Under the pieces are notes generated by a model. It worked only from the letters and a program-made list of their open reading frames with translations, had not been told where the DNA came from and searched no databases. DNA of 32,243 bases from an uncultured Rikenellaceae bacterium (GTDB lineage: Bacteria > Bacteroidota > Bacteroidia > Bacteroidales > Rikenellaceae): NCBI GenBank assembly GCA_947038405.1, contig CAMQVY010000023.1, forward strand, positions 1 to 32,243, given 5' to 3'. Position numbers and translations under genes: made by a program. The number at the start of each line of letters is the position of its first letter. Position 1 is the first letter of the stretch. This document shows, one piece after another, positions 7,628 to 14,659 of the stretch.

Positions 7628-7635
7628 CAAAGGTA
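7628..7635 (-). promoter_or_regulatory. Candidate -7 element for lrgAB
   Basis: The minus strand reads TACCTTTG, a match to TAnnTTTG, about 45 nt upstream of the lrgA start. No good TTTG lies at the -33 position. Confidence 0.5.
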
Positions 7636-7780
7636 CATAATATTTCGAGGGAGACATCATATACTTATTTATTCTATAATATTGTTATAATTATAATTCT
7701 CCTATTATATAGATTATATTGACGACTCTGTGTACTAATGATACCATTCGAAATACCTCCTGACAAATAGTGTATTTATT

Positions 7781-7813
7781 GAAAATATATTTATCTTTAC
7801 AAAATATATTTTC
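7781..7813. promoter_or_regulatory. 12-bp perfect inverted repeat upstream of the sialidase gene
   Basis: GAAAATATATTT (7781-7792) and AAATATATTTTC (7802-7813) are perfect inverted arms with a 9-nt spacer, 68 nt ahead of the sialidase start codon. The dyad is AT-rich, so some chance symmetry is expected, but its size and position fit an operator. A near-match to the -7 consensus (TTACTTTG, 7828-7835) follows. Confidence 0.4.
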
Positions 7814-7880
7814 GCAATAAAAGTAAATTACTTTGTATTGTAAACTTAAAATTACTATCTAAATATTAAAAAAACATTTT

Positions 7881-9014
7881 ATGAAAAAACTTATTGTAAC
7901 TCTATCCTTTGCATTTGCATTGTCTTCTACTCTGTTTGCTCAAGAGAAGATTGCAGATGGTGTAATATGCTCTAATGATGTGTTTAATACAACTATGGAA
8001 GAGGGTGTTTCATGCTACCGTATTCCAGCGATCGTTACTGCTAAAAATGGCGATCTTATTGCAGCTATTGATCAACGTGTCCTATCTTGTGCAGACTTAA
8101 ATGGTTGTAAAGATATTAATGTTATCATAAGAAGAAGTAAAGATAATGGTAAAACTTGGGGTGATATTGAGACTGTAGTAGATTTCCCTATAGGTCAATC
8201 TGCTTCTGATCCATCAATGATTGTGGATGAGAAAACAGGAGACATCTTTATGTTTTATAACTTTATGGACTTAGATAAAGAGCGTAACATATACTACTTC
8301 CACGTTGTTGTAAGTAAAAATAATGGTAAAACTTGGGGTGAACCTATAGATATTACATCTCAAATTAGTAAGCCAGAATGGAAAAAAGACTTTAAATTCA
8401 TAACATCTGGACGTGGTATATATACTAGTGATGGAAGAATGTTACATACTCTAGTAAATCTACACAATGGATTACGTCTATTCGGTAGTGATGACCACGG
8501 AAAGAGCTGGTATGTTATTGATACTCCAGTAAAACCTGCTGATGAGTCGAAGGTTGTTGAGTTAGCCGATGGTAGATGGATGATTAACAGTAGAGTTAAT
8601 GGTCATGGAAAACGTCACATTCATATCTCTTCTGACCAAGGAAATAGCTGGAAAAGTCACGCAGATACACAATTAATTGACCCATCTTGTAATGGTAGTA
8701 TTATTCGCTATACTTCAAAAGCTGATGGATATGATAAAAATCGTCTACTATTCTCAAATGCAAATAGCGTTAAAGGTCGTGTTAACTTAACTGTTCGTGT
8801 TAGTTATGATGAAGGCGAGACTTGGACTGATGGTAAAGTAATCTTCCCTGGAGGATCTGCTTACTCTTCACTTACAGTACTTAAAAATGGAGATATAGCT
8901 GTATTCTTTGAAAAAGATCATTACAAAGCTAATGAGGTTACAGTATTCTCATTAGATTGGTTGACTGATGGTAAAGACAAATATACAAAACCATCTAAGA
9001 GACGTAGAAAATAG
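7881..9014 (+). CDS. Secreted GH33 exo-alpha-sialidase
   Basis: A 377-residue sialidase that removes terminal sialic acids from glycoconjugates. A type I signal peptide is visible (residues 1-20, cleavage near LFA-Q), so it acts in the periplasm or outside. The catalytic set looks complete: arginine in YRIP (R47); glutamate in VVELADG (E227); arginines in NSR and GKR (R238, R245) and LTVR (R306); tyrosine nucleophile in SAYSS (Y328); and glutamate in VFFEKD (E344). Five Asp-boxes (SxDxGxTW type) begin at about 86, 145, 203, 251 and 308, as expected for a six-bladed propeller. Unlike larger Bacteroides sialidases it has no extra N-terminal carbohydrate-binding domain, and it ends in a basic KRRRK tail. 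No other sialic acid genes are adjacent. Confidence 0.9.
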   Translation: MKKLIVTLSFAFALSSTLFAQEKIADGVICSNDVFNTTMEEGVSCYRIPAIVTAKNGDLIAAIDQRVLSCADLNGCKDINVIIRRSKDNGKTWGDIETVVDFPIGQSASDPSMIVDEKTGDIFMFYNFMDLDKERNIYYFHVVVSKNNGKTWGEPIDITSQISKPEWKKDFKFITSGRGIYTSDGRMLHTLVNLHNGLRLFGSDDHGKSWYVIDTPVKPADESKVVELADGRWMINSRVNGHGKRHIHISSDQGNSWKSHADTQLIDPSCNGSIIRYTSKADGYDKNRLLFSNANSVKGRVNLTVRVSYDEGETWTDGKVIFPGGSAYSSLTVLKNGDIAVFFEKDHYKANEVTVFSLDWLTDGKDKYTKPSKRRRK

Positions 9015-9020
9015 AGGGTA

Positions 9021-9043
9021 AATAGCATATTATTAATGCTATT
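9021..9043. terminator. Small hairpin after the sialidase gene
   Basis: AATAGCAT (9021-9028) and ATGCTATT (9036-9043) form an 8-bp stem with a 7-nt loop immediately ahead of the main terminator. No T-run follows, so it may be only an RNA-stabilising element. Confidence 0.4.
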
Positions 9044-9049
9044 ATAAAC

Positions 9050-9095
9050 AAAAGAGAGAGGATTTGCTTATTTACAAGCAAATCCTCTCTCTTTT
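9050..9095. terminator. Strong bidirectional terminator between converging genes
   Basis: Arms 9050-9069 and 9076-9095 form a perfect 20-bp stem with loop ATTTAC. The right arm ends in TTTT and the left arm starts with AAAA, giving U-tracts in both directions. It separates the sialidase gene from the leftward gene at 9130. Confidence 0.93.
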
Positions 9096-9129
9096 ATTTA
9101 GTACAAAGTCACTATAACTACATAGGTAG

Positions 9130-10662
9130 CTATTTAAGCCTATTTTTGATGATTATATTCATGGGCACTCCCGTAATTTTACTCTCTAACCAAGTAAGTA
9201 TATCTAAATAAAAGAAAGTACGACGCTCAACAGGATGGTTTTCATAAACTTTGAGTCTCTCATAAAGATTTTTAAGCTCCTGCTTCAATTCATACTCATA
9301 GATATTATTAAGGTTTTTTAGAAACCTTAACATCTCTCGTTGAACTTGATGAAGATCATTCATCTTTACCAAATATGAGTAGACAGAACGTATTTGATAA
9401 TCAATATTAAGATCTATTCCAGCTGCATACGATGCTATAAGTTTTAATATCTTAGAATAACACTGCAAGTCTCGCCTAATTTGAGGATCTTTAGTCTCTA
9501 ATATCTCGGCTAAATATTCAAGACACTTACTGTAATTCATATCCCCAAAGTAAAGACAAGCTATTTTGTAATTCATCAACATTCTTTGATGTATATCTAT
9601 ATGCTTTCCATGGGTTAATAAGAAATTATCTATCTTGTTAACAACTTCTAATCCCTGTTCAAAATCGCCATCTAAGAAGTTCTTGTGTAGCTGATTTATA
9701 TATATAATCTGTTTGTATATGATATTGGCATTTAGATTAAGAGTAGAAATAGATTCAACTTCAGTCTCTAGCTTATGAAGGTATACGCAAAATAAATTAT
9801 ATTTTTTTGTGAGGTACAATCCCTCCAGCAGTCTAGAGTACCCTCTTAAATAGTTATCGTAATGTAATATTTTCATATCAGGTGATGTGTCGAATAGTCT
9901 AGTCCACATAGAGGCATACTTGTAACACATCACAAAATCGTGCTGTATGTAGTAATACCATACTTGAGCCTGGTAGAAAAATACACTCTCTAAAAAGGAT
10001 AACTTCTTTGATTTAAATACGTCTAATCTAGGTTTAAAGTAGTTTATAATTAAATTTATATCCTTTTCAGTTCTAGCATATCCAAGTGTTTGATGAAGTG
10101 ATAGCAACCTAATTGAAGAGCTGTATAACTCCGACACATTGTTTAATTCATTGAAAATTTGAGCAATTTGCTTATCCGTAGTATCTATATTTTTTGCAAT
10201 ACTTTTTGTTTGATGCCCATCTTCAATACGCCTAATAAGTGATATGATTTCAAGGGATGTAGTGTGCATATTTAAAAAAATTGCTTGCTCTTTTAATTTT
10301 TGCAAGTTCTTTTCAGCCTGCTTATATAGTCCCCTATTATATAGTATTATTGAAAACTCAACACCCTCTTTAACCTGCATGGCTTGATTGTGTTGTACCA
10401 TTAGCATTCTAAGACTTATAAGAATTTGTTTGTACAGGTGAGCCTTTGTATTTGGTAACTGCCCCTTTTTTATTGGACACTTAGCAAGAATCCGCTCTTC
10501 ACTATAAACATCAGAGGAGTCTATCAGATCAAACAATGCAATAAAGTTTGAACTCTGATTTCCCGAAAGCCTAGTTGCATATAGTTTAAAATTTCGCTTC
10601 TCTGCTTTGCTCATCGATTTTACTAAATCAAATATAGGCTCACTTTTTTCAATAGGTATCAT
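9130..10662 (-). CDS. Conserved Bacteroidota protein of unknown function, all-helical
   Basis: A 510-residue protein without signal peptide or membrane segment, almost entirely predicted alpha-helix and rich in Leu, Lys and Tyr. The N-terminus (FDLVKSMSKAEKRNFKLYAT, 11-30) resembles the start of a widespread but uncharacterised Bacteroidota family. The body has repeated helical hairpins such as LYNRGLYKQAEKNLQKLKEQ (near 107-126) that look like degenerate TPR-type repeats. A scaffold or protein-interaction role is plausible, but no function is known to me. It is transcribed alone, leftward, ending at the strong terminator at 9050-9095. A TATATTTG element lies just upstream of its start on the same strand. 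Confidence 0.8.
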   Translation of the reverse strand: MIPIEKSEPIFDLVKSMSKAEKRNFKLYATRLSGNQSSNFIALFDLIDSSDVYSEERILAKCPIKKGQLPNTKAHLYKQILISLRMLMVQHNQAMQVKEGVEFSIILYNRGLYKQAEKNLQKLKEQAIFLNMHTTSLEIISLIRRIEDGHQTKSIAKNIDTTDKQIAQIFNELNNVSELYSSSIRLLSLHQTLGYARTEKDINLIINYFKPRLDVFKSKKLSFLESVFFYQAQVWYYYIQHDFVMCYKYASMWTRLFDTSPDMKILHYDNYLRGYSRLLEGLYLTKKYNLFCVYLHKLETEVESISTLNLNANIIYKQIIYINQLHKNFLDGDFEQGLEVVNKIDNFLLTHGKHIDIHQRMLMNYKIACLYFGDMNYSKCLEYLAEILETKDPQIRRDLQCYSKILKLIASYAAGIDLNIDYQIRSVYSYLVKMNDLHQVQREMLRFLKNLNNIYEYELKQELKNLYERLKVYENHPVERRTFFYLDILTWLESKITGVPMNIIIKNRLK

Positions 10663-10682
10663 AAATAGTCGATAAGTTTACA

Positions 10683-10690
10683 CAAATATA
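10683..10690 (-). promoter_or_regulatory. Candidate -7 element for the helical-protein gene
   Basis: The minus strand reads TATATTTG (TAnnTTTG), 20 nt upstream of the start codon at 10662. No convincing -33 TTTG is visible. Confidence 0.4.
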
Positions 10691-10785
10691 TTAATTTTCA
10701 CTTGAAATTCAGTGATAAAAAGTATTAAATGGTTTAAAAATGACAATAAGATCAGAATGTGCTTTTATTATTAGTGCACTTTTCA

Positions 10786-10793
10786 TAACTTTG
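10786..10793 (+). promoter_or_regulatory. -7 element of the purM promoter
   Basis: TAACTTTG matches TAnnTTTG. Transcription would start near 10800, giving a leader of about 65 nt before purM. The upstream T-rich tract near 10761-10767 could supply a weak -33 contact. Confidence 0.6.
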
Positions 10794-10864
10794 CCTTTTC
10801 AAAGATAGTTCAACAACTAGATTATTGTTGTTTGTTTTACTAACCACCAAGTAGATATTAAAAT

Positions 10865-12040
10865 ATGACTTTAGAATCAAGGTATGCGCAACGCGGTGTG
10901 TCATCGTCGAAAGAGGATGTTCATAATGCAATTAAAAATATTGATAAAGGGCTATACCCAAAAGCTTTTTGTAAAATTATTCCTGATTTATTGAGTGGAG
11001 ACGATAGTTCTTGCTTGATTATGCACGCAGATGGAGCTGGGACAAAATCATCTTTAGCCTATACGTATTGGAAAGAGACAGGTGACTTATCTGTATGGAG
11101 AGGTGTGGCTCAAGATGCTATTGTAATGAATACTGACGATTTGTTATGCGTCGGAGCAGTTGACAATATCCTTTTATCTTCAACTATTGGCAGAAATAAG
11201 AGATTAATTCCTGGAGAAGTAATCTCAGCAATCATTAATGGAACAGAGGAGTTCTTGCAAACCATGAGAGATATGGGCGTTAATATTATCTCAACTGGTG
11301 GAGAAACTGCTGATGTTGGCGATATTGTACGCACGATCATAGTTGATAGTACTGTGACTGCAAAAATGAAAAGAGCTGACGTTGTAGATAATGCCAATAT
11401 TAAGGCTGGTTGTTGTATCGTTGGCTTGAGTTCTTTCGGACAAGCTACGTATGAGAACCAATACAATGGAGGAATGGGTAGTAATGGCTTAACATCTGCT
11501 AGACATGATGTGTTTAATAACTACCTATCTAAATTGTATCCTGATAGCTTTGACGGCGGAGTACCTGCGGATTTAGTTTATACCGGAAAGTATAAACTGA
11601 CAGATAAAGTTCCTGGAACAGAGTTAAACATGGGTCAGTTAGTTTTATCTCCAACTCGTACTTATGCTCCAATAATCAAGACGATATTAAATGAGTATCG
11701 TGGAAATCTTTATGGTATGGTGCATTGTAGCGGTGGAGGTCAAACTAAAGTTCTTCATTTTGTAGATAATGTTCATATTATTAAAGATAATCTTTTTGAA
11801 ACTCCTATTTTGTTTAAAACAATTCAGGAAGAGAGTTTAACTCCATGGAAAGAGATGTTCAGCGTATTCAATATGGGACACAGAATGGAGCTATACGTAG
11901 ACGAAAGTGTTGCTGAAGATATAATAAAGATATCTAAACTATATGGTGTTGATGCACAGATAATTGGTAGAGTTGAGTCTGCAAATGCACCGACTCTTAC
12001 AATTAAACACAATAGTGAAGAGTATTTTTATACAAAATAA
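10865..12040 (+). CDS. purM: Phosphoribosylformylglycinamidine cyclo-ligase (AIR synthase)
   Basis: A 391-residue PurM-family enzyme converting FGAM plus ATP to aminoimidazole ribonucleotide in purine synthesis (cytosol). The family order is clear: the N-terminal RYAQRGVSSSKEDV; the ATP/substrate loop MHADGAGTKSSLA (near 53-65); the DAIVMNTDDLLCVGA motif; GGETADVGDIV; VGLSSFGQATYENQYNGGMG; and the C-terminal VHCSGGGQTKVLHF and VFNMGHRMEL. It is somewhat longer than the roughly 345-residue proteobacterial enzyme, which fits the Bacteroidota form. It has its own promoter and no downstream coding partner. A 190-nt 3' region ends in an intrinsic terminator. Confidence 0.93.
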   Translation: MTLESRYAQRGVSSSKEDVHNAIKNIDKGLYPKAFCKIIPDLLSGDDSSCLIMHADGAGTKSSLAYTYWKETGDLSVWRGVAQDAIVMNTDDLLCVGAVDNILLSSTIGRNKRLIPGEVISAIINGTEEFLQTMRDMGVNIISTGGETADVGDIVRTIIVDSTVTAKMKRADVVDNANIKAGCCIVGLSSFGQATYENQYNGGMGSNGLTSARHDVFNNYLSKLYPDSFDGGVPADLVYTGKYKLTDKVPGTELNMGQLVLSPTRTYAPIIKTILNEYRGNLYGMVHCSGGGQTKVLHFVDNVHIIKDNLFETPILFKTIQEESLTPWKEMFSVFNMGHRMELYVDESVAEDIIKISKLYGVDAQIIGRVESANAPTLTIKHNSEEYFYTK

Positions 12041-12084
12041 CCTTTTTTTGCTTCGTTCCTAAATGTTTGGTACGGAGTTTGTAA

Positions 12085-12265
12085 CTATCCTAAGTGTATT
12101 TGAGTTCATATAATACAAGTACATATAATAAAATTTAGTTTAGGTGCGTTATTGTAAGTGAAAGCAACGAGTAAAGTTTCTTCATTTATTTAAGTTTAGG
12201 TTAGTAGTTAAAGAGGGTGACCTCTTATAGTAGCAGTGGGTTGGGGAACTCCTGCTACTTTTTTT
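12085..12265 (+). ncRNA. Structured purM 3' region or candidate small RNA with terminator
   Basis: The region downstream of purM has no ORF. It ends in two consecutive hairpins. The first is AAGAGG-GTGA-CCTCTT (12211-12226). The second is a 12-bp stem made of GTAGCAG, GGGTT and their partners AACTC, CTGCTAC (12230-12258, loop GGGG, one bulged T) followed by seven T residues. A segment near the left end (CTATCCTAAG, about 12084-12093) can pair with TTTAGGTTAG (about 12195-12204) at nine of ten positions. This long-range closure plus a terminator is what an independent small RNA such as 6S-type RNA would show, but no start-site promoter is evident, so it may simply be the purM 3' UTR. Confidence 0.35.
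12211..12265 (+). terminator. Intrinsic terminator of purM or its 3' RNA
   Basis: A 12-bp stem (12230-12258) with a GGGG loop and seven T residues (12259-12265), preceded by a 6-bp GTGA-loop hairpin (12211-12226). It ends everything transcribed from the purM side. Confidence 0.92.
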
Positions 12266-12388
12266 ATGCCCTAAAATTTAAGATGAACGATAATATATAG
12301 ATGTGGAATTTATCGTAGTTGTCCTAAACACAAAGGTAGTTGGATAGTATTATGTAAAATGGTTGCCATTGTTTTACCCACATAAAAA

Positions 12389-12421
12389 AAAGTGTCATAA
12401 CTTATTCAGTTATAACACTTT
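12389..12421. terminator. Hairpin terminator in the intergenic region
   Basis: AAAGTGT, C, ATAAC pairs with GTTAT, A, ACACTTT around the loop TTATTCA: 12 pairs and one mismatch. It is flanked by an A-run on the left and CGTTTTTGTTT on the right, so it can act in either direction. It may insulate the polysaccharide operon promoter from upstream transcription. Confidence 0.75.
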
Positions 12422-12761
12422 CGTTTTTGTTTCAAGTGGTGCCACCAAGAATTGACCCTTTTGTATAATACCATATATATCAAAATATTACAACTAATAT
12501 AAAACTCATTCCAACCAATTACAGAAGATCTATTTTCCTCATTTTTCCGAGCAACTTCTCACCTTATCTGCTCCATAATACAAACATATTAAATCGAATA
12601 ATAATATCCAAATGATATTATTATTTGCACGGTTCGTGGTGAAAAAAATGGTCAAACTAACCCACCTACAAATAGCTTTATTTCAGTTATCACTATTACA
12701 ACGACTTATATGCTAGCTATTTATACGAAGTATGTGTGTGTGGTAAATGATACTATGTATA
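12422..12761. other. 340-bp stretch with no recognised gene
   Basis: No ORF with protein-like content, no tRNA and no clear promoter were seen. At 12437-12447 a short GTGGTGCCACC-like palindrome resembles a tRNA 3' end on the minus strand but lacks the rest of a tRNA. The remainder is AT-rich, unstructured sequence leading up to the 11-bp repeats. Confidence 0.6.
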
Positions 12762-12794
12762 TTATAATATATTTATAATATATTTATAATATAC
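12762..12794 (+). repeat. Three tandem 11-bp AT repeats upstream of the polysaccharide operon promoter
   Basis: The unit TTATAATATAT occurs at 12762-12772, 12773-12783 and, with a final C, at 12784-12794. The period is close to one DNA helical turn. The array ends about 10 bp before the expected -33 position of the promoter whose -7 element is at 12827. Confidence 0.85.
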
Positions 12795-12826
12795 GTATCT
12801 CTATCCTTAGTTTTAATTATTTTTAC

Positions 12827-12834
12827 TACCTTTG
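12827..12834 (+). promoter_or_regulatory. -7 element of the polysaccharide operon promoter
   Basis: TACCTTTG is a perfect match to TAnnTTTG and is identical to the -7 element of the tRNA-Leu promoter. The -33 region (near 12804-12810, CCTTAG) is a poor match to TTTG, which may indicate dependence on an activator or on the upstream AT repeats. Start of transcription is expected near 12841. Confidence 0.65.
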
Positions 12835-12840
12835 TAGGGT

Positions 12841-13012
12841 AAAAGTGGTATTTATTTCGTCTAAAAGCTAAAGGCATTATAGAAAGGCTAAAATACAAAT
12901 ATTACAGAGTGCTAAAATGAGATTGTAAATTCACTTAGTTCATTACAATGAACTGACAATCAGATGGATACATGCGTATTCCAAACTAGTTGTTGCATCT
13001 ATAATATAAATA
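12841..13012 (+). promoter_or_regulatory. Leader of the polysaccharide operon (probable UpxY target region)
   Basis: About 170 untranslated nt precede the UpxY gene. GCTAAA occurs three times (12867, 12887 and 12911). A perfect palindrome, AGTTCATT-AC-AATGAACT, spans 12937-12954 and can form a short RNA hairpin with a 4-nt loop. In Bacteroides, UpxY antiterminators act in cis on the 5' untranslated region of their own operon. That this leader is the target is inferred from position, and no full intrinsic terminator is visible within it. Confidence 0.5.
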
Positions 13013-13555
13013 ATGAATAATTCTGAACAGGTACAATGGCATGTTTTACATGCCATGCACGGAAATGCTATGGTAGCACAAAGGTTATTTTCACAGTTAT
13101 CCATAGAAAATTTTGTCCCTATGGAGCAAAAATCTATTACAGTTAAAGGCAAAAAGGTTATTACAAAATTAATGCCAATCTTTCTTAATTTAATTTTCGT
13201 TAAAAGCACATTAGCACGTATTAAGGAGATAAAATCAACATGTACTTACTTATATTATATAACTCATAATGTAAATGGCACAAAACAACCAATGATTGTC
13301 CCAATGGTTGAAATGGAGCAGTTTGTGAATTTTGTAGGGAATAACTTCGAACATATAGACTATGTAGACACCAAAGGTCTTGATATAAAAAAAGGTGAAC
13401 GAGTTAAGATCATATCAGGAATTTTCAAAGGCAAAGAGGGAACTTTTATTAAAATAGCAGGAAAGCGCAGTAAGCAGATAGTTGTTGCAATAGATGGACT
13501 TTTAGCAGTATCTATCAAGACTCAAAATCCAAGTCAAATTATAGAAAAACCATAA
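13013..13555 (+). CDS. UpxY-family transcription antiterminator (NusG-like)
   Basis: A 180-residue NusG paralogue. The N-terminal NGN domain (about 7-115) starts with WHVLHAMHGNAMVAQ (Trp9) and includes the typical NFVPMEQKS and MPIFLNLIFVKS strands. A C-terminal KOW domain follows (KKGERVKIISGIFKGKEGTF, 126-145). Proteins of this kind head Bacteroides capsule operons and let RNA polymerase read through to the distal genes. In B. fragilis they are followed by UpxZ, an inhibitor of other loci's UpxY; no UpxZ gene is present here, and the initiating transferase follows 5 nt later. A perfect 9-bp inverted repeat lies inside codons 8-15. Confidence 0.9.
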   Translation: MNNSEQVQWHVLHAMHGNAMVAQRLFSQLSIENFVPMEQKSITVKGKKVITKLMPIFLNLIFVKSTLARIKEIKSTCTYLYYITHNVNGTKQPMIVPMVEMEQFVNFVGNNFEHIDYVDTKGLDIKKGERVKIISGIFKGKEGTFIKIAGKRSKQIVVAIDGLLAVSIKTQNPSQIIEKP

Positions 13556-13560
13556 TACTT

Positions 13561-14655
13561 ATGCAAATTATTAATGAGTTACTTGTGATTGTTACTACAA
13601 TACTAGTAAGTGGTTCAATAGTGACTTTTATGTTGCCACATATAGTACTACTATCCTTAAAGAAAAAATTATTGGATCCTTTCAATGAAAGGAAAATTCA
13701 TACTAAAGTAACGAGTCGCTTAGGCGGAGTTAGCTTTTTTGTGAGTATATTTATATCTTTATTATTAGTAGTCTCTTTTTCTAACATATTGGGGCTAGTA
13801 CAAATTGACATAACAAACAGATTTACACTTGAGATATGTGCAATATTTATACTATACATTGTAGGACTTTCAGACGATTTATCTGGTGTTATATATAGGA
13901 AAAAATTTATATTTCAAATTTTCACAGCAATACTCATTATAACATCTGGTACGTATATTCACAATTTAAATGGACTCTTTGGAGTATTCACAATACCTGA
14001 ATATGTTGGAATCCCACTGACAATATTACTTATCGTATTTATTACTAATGCACTAAATCTCATAGATGGTTTAGATGGTCTAGCTTCGTCGCTATCGATA
14101 ATGGCACTCGCTGTTTATGGTATTCTATTTTTTATGTGCAATAAAAGTATAGATATGCTCATAGCTTTCGCCACTGTCGGAGCTCTTATACCATTCCTAT
14201 ATGCCAATCTAACAAGGGTAAAAAAACGAGCTAGCACAAAAATTATAATGGGAGATTCAGGTGCATTAGTCATAGGCCTTATCTTAAGTATTATGATGAT
14301 AAAACTATGGGGAATTGAACCAACCGAATCTGATATAATTCCTTCAACTTATTTTCATGTAATGGCTTTTACAATGATATTAGTTCCGTGTTTAGATGTA
14401 TTACGTGTTGTTTTGCATCGAGCGAAAAGCAATCAACCTTTATTCCTGCCAGACAAGAACCATTTCCATCATAAACTTATAGCATTAGGATGTACGCATC
14501 ATCAGTCATTAGTGCTTATTTTAGCTATAAACGTATTTTTTATTTTACTAAATACAGTATTGACAAATAAGCTACCTATAATCTATATAACTATTATTGA
14601 CATAGTAATATGGACAATTCTTCATATTTTAATAACTAAAAAACTAAAAAACTAA
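13561..14655 (+). CDS. WecA-like undecaprenyl-phosphate sugar-1-phosphate transferase
   Basis: A 364-residue polytopic membrane protein (about 10-11 segments) of the WecA/MraY family. It would start the lipid-linked repeat unit by moving a HexNAc-1-phosphate, in WecA GlcNAc-1-P, from UDP-sugar to undecaprenyl phosphate. Signature elements: RKIHTKVTSRLGGV (44-57); the aspartate pair in VGLSDDLSGV (D105, D106); NALNLIDGLDGLA (163-175); MGDSGALVIG (230-239); and a C-terminal histidine cluster in KNHFHHKL, a WecA-type cytosolic motif. With wecB, wecC and a WecG-type gene in the same operon, GlcNAc-1-P is the likely substrate. Start codon 5 nt after upxY. Confidence 0.9.
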   Translation: MQIINELLVIVTTILVSGSIVTFMLPHIVLLSLKKKLLDPFNERKIHTKVTSRLGGVSFFVSIFISLLLVVSFSNILGLVQIDITNRFTLEICAIFILYIVGLSDDLSGVIYRKKFIFQIFTAILIITSGTYIHNLNGLFGVFTIPEYVGIPLTILLIVFITNALNLIDGLDGLASSLSIMALAVYGILFFMCNKSIDMLIAFATVGALIPFLYANLTRVKKRASTKIIMGDSGALVIGLILSIMMIKLWGIEPTESDIIPSTYFHVMAFTMILVPCLDVLRVVLHRAKSNQPLFLPDKNHFHHKLIALGCTHHQSLVLILAINVFFILLNTVLTNKLPIIYITIIDIVIWTILHILITKKLKN

Positions 14656-14659
14656 TAAT

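Noticed and set aside
12434..12460. tRNA 3'-end-like sequence on the minus strand (GGTGGCACCA preceded by a T-loop-like GGGTCAATTC)
   Set aside because: The T-stem does not pair and no matching 5' acceptor strand lies upstream, so it is not a tRNA. An attachment-site remnant cannot be shown without the flanking genome.
12266..12840. Invertible promoter flanked by long inverted repeats, as in B. fragilis capsule loci
   Set aside because: I found only short pairs such as ACGATAA/TTATCGT (12287-12316) close together; no pair of long arms flanks the promoter and no invertase gene is intact nearby.
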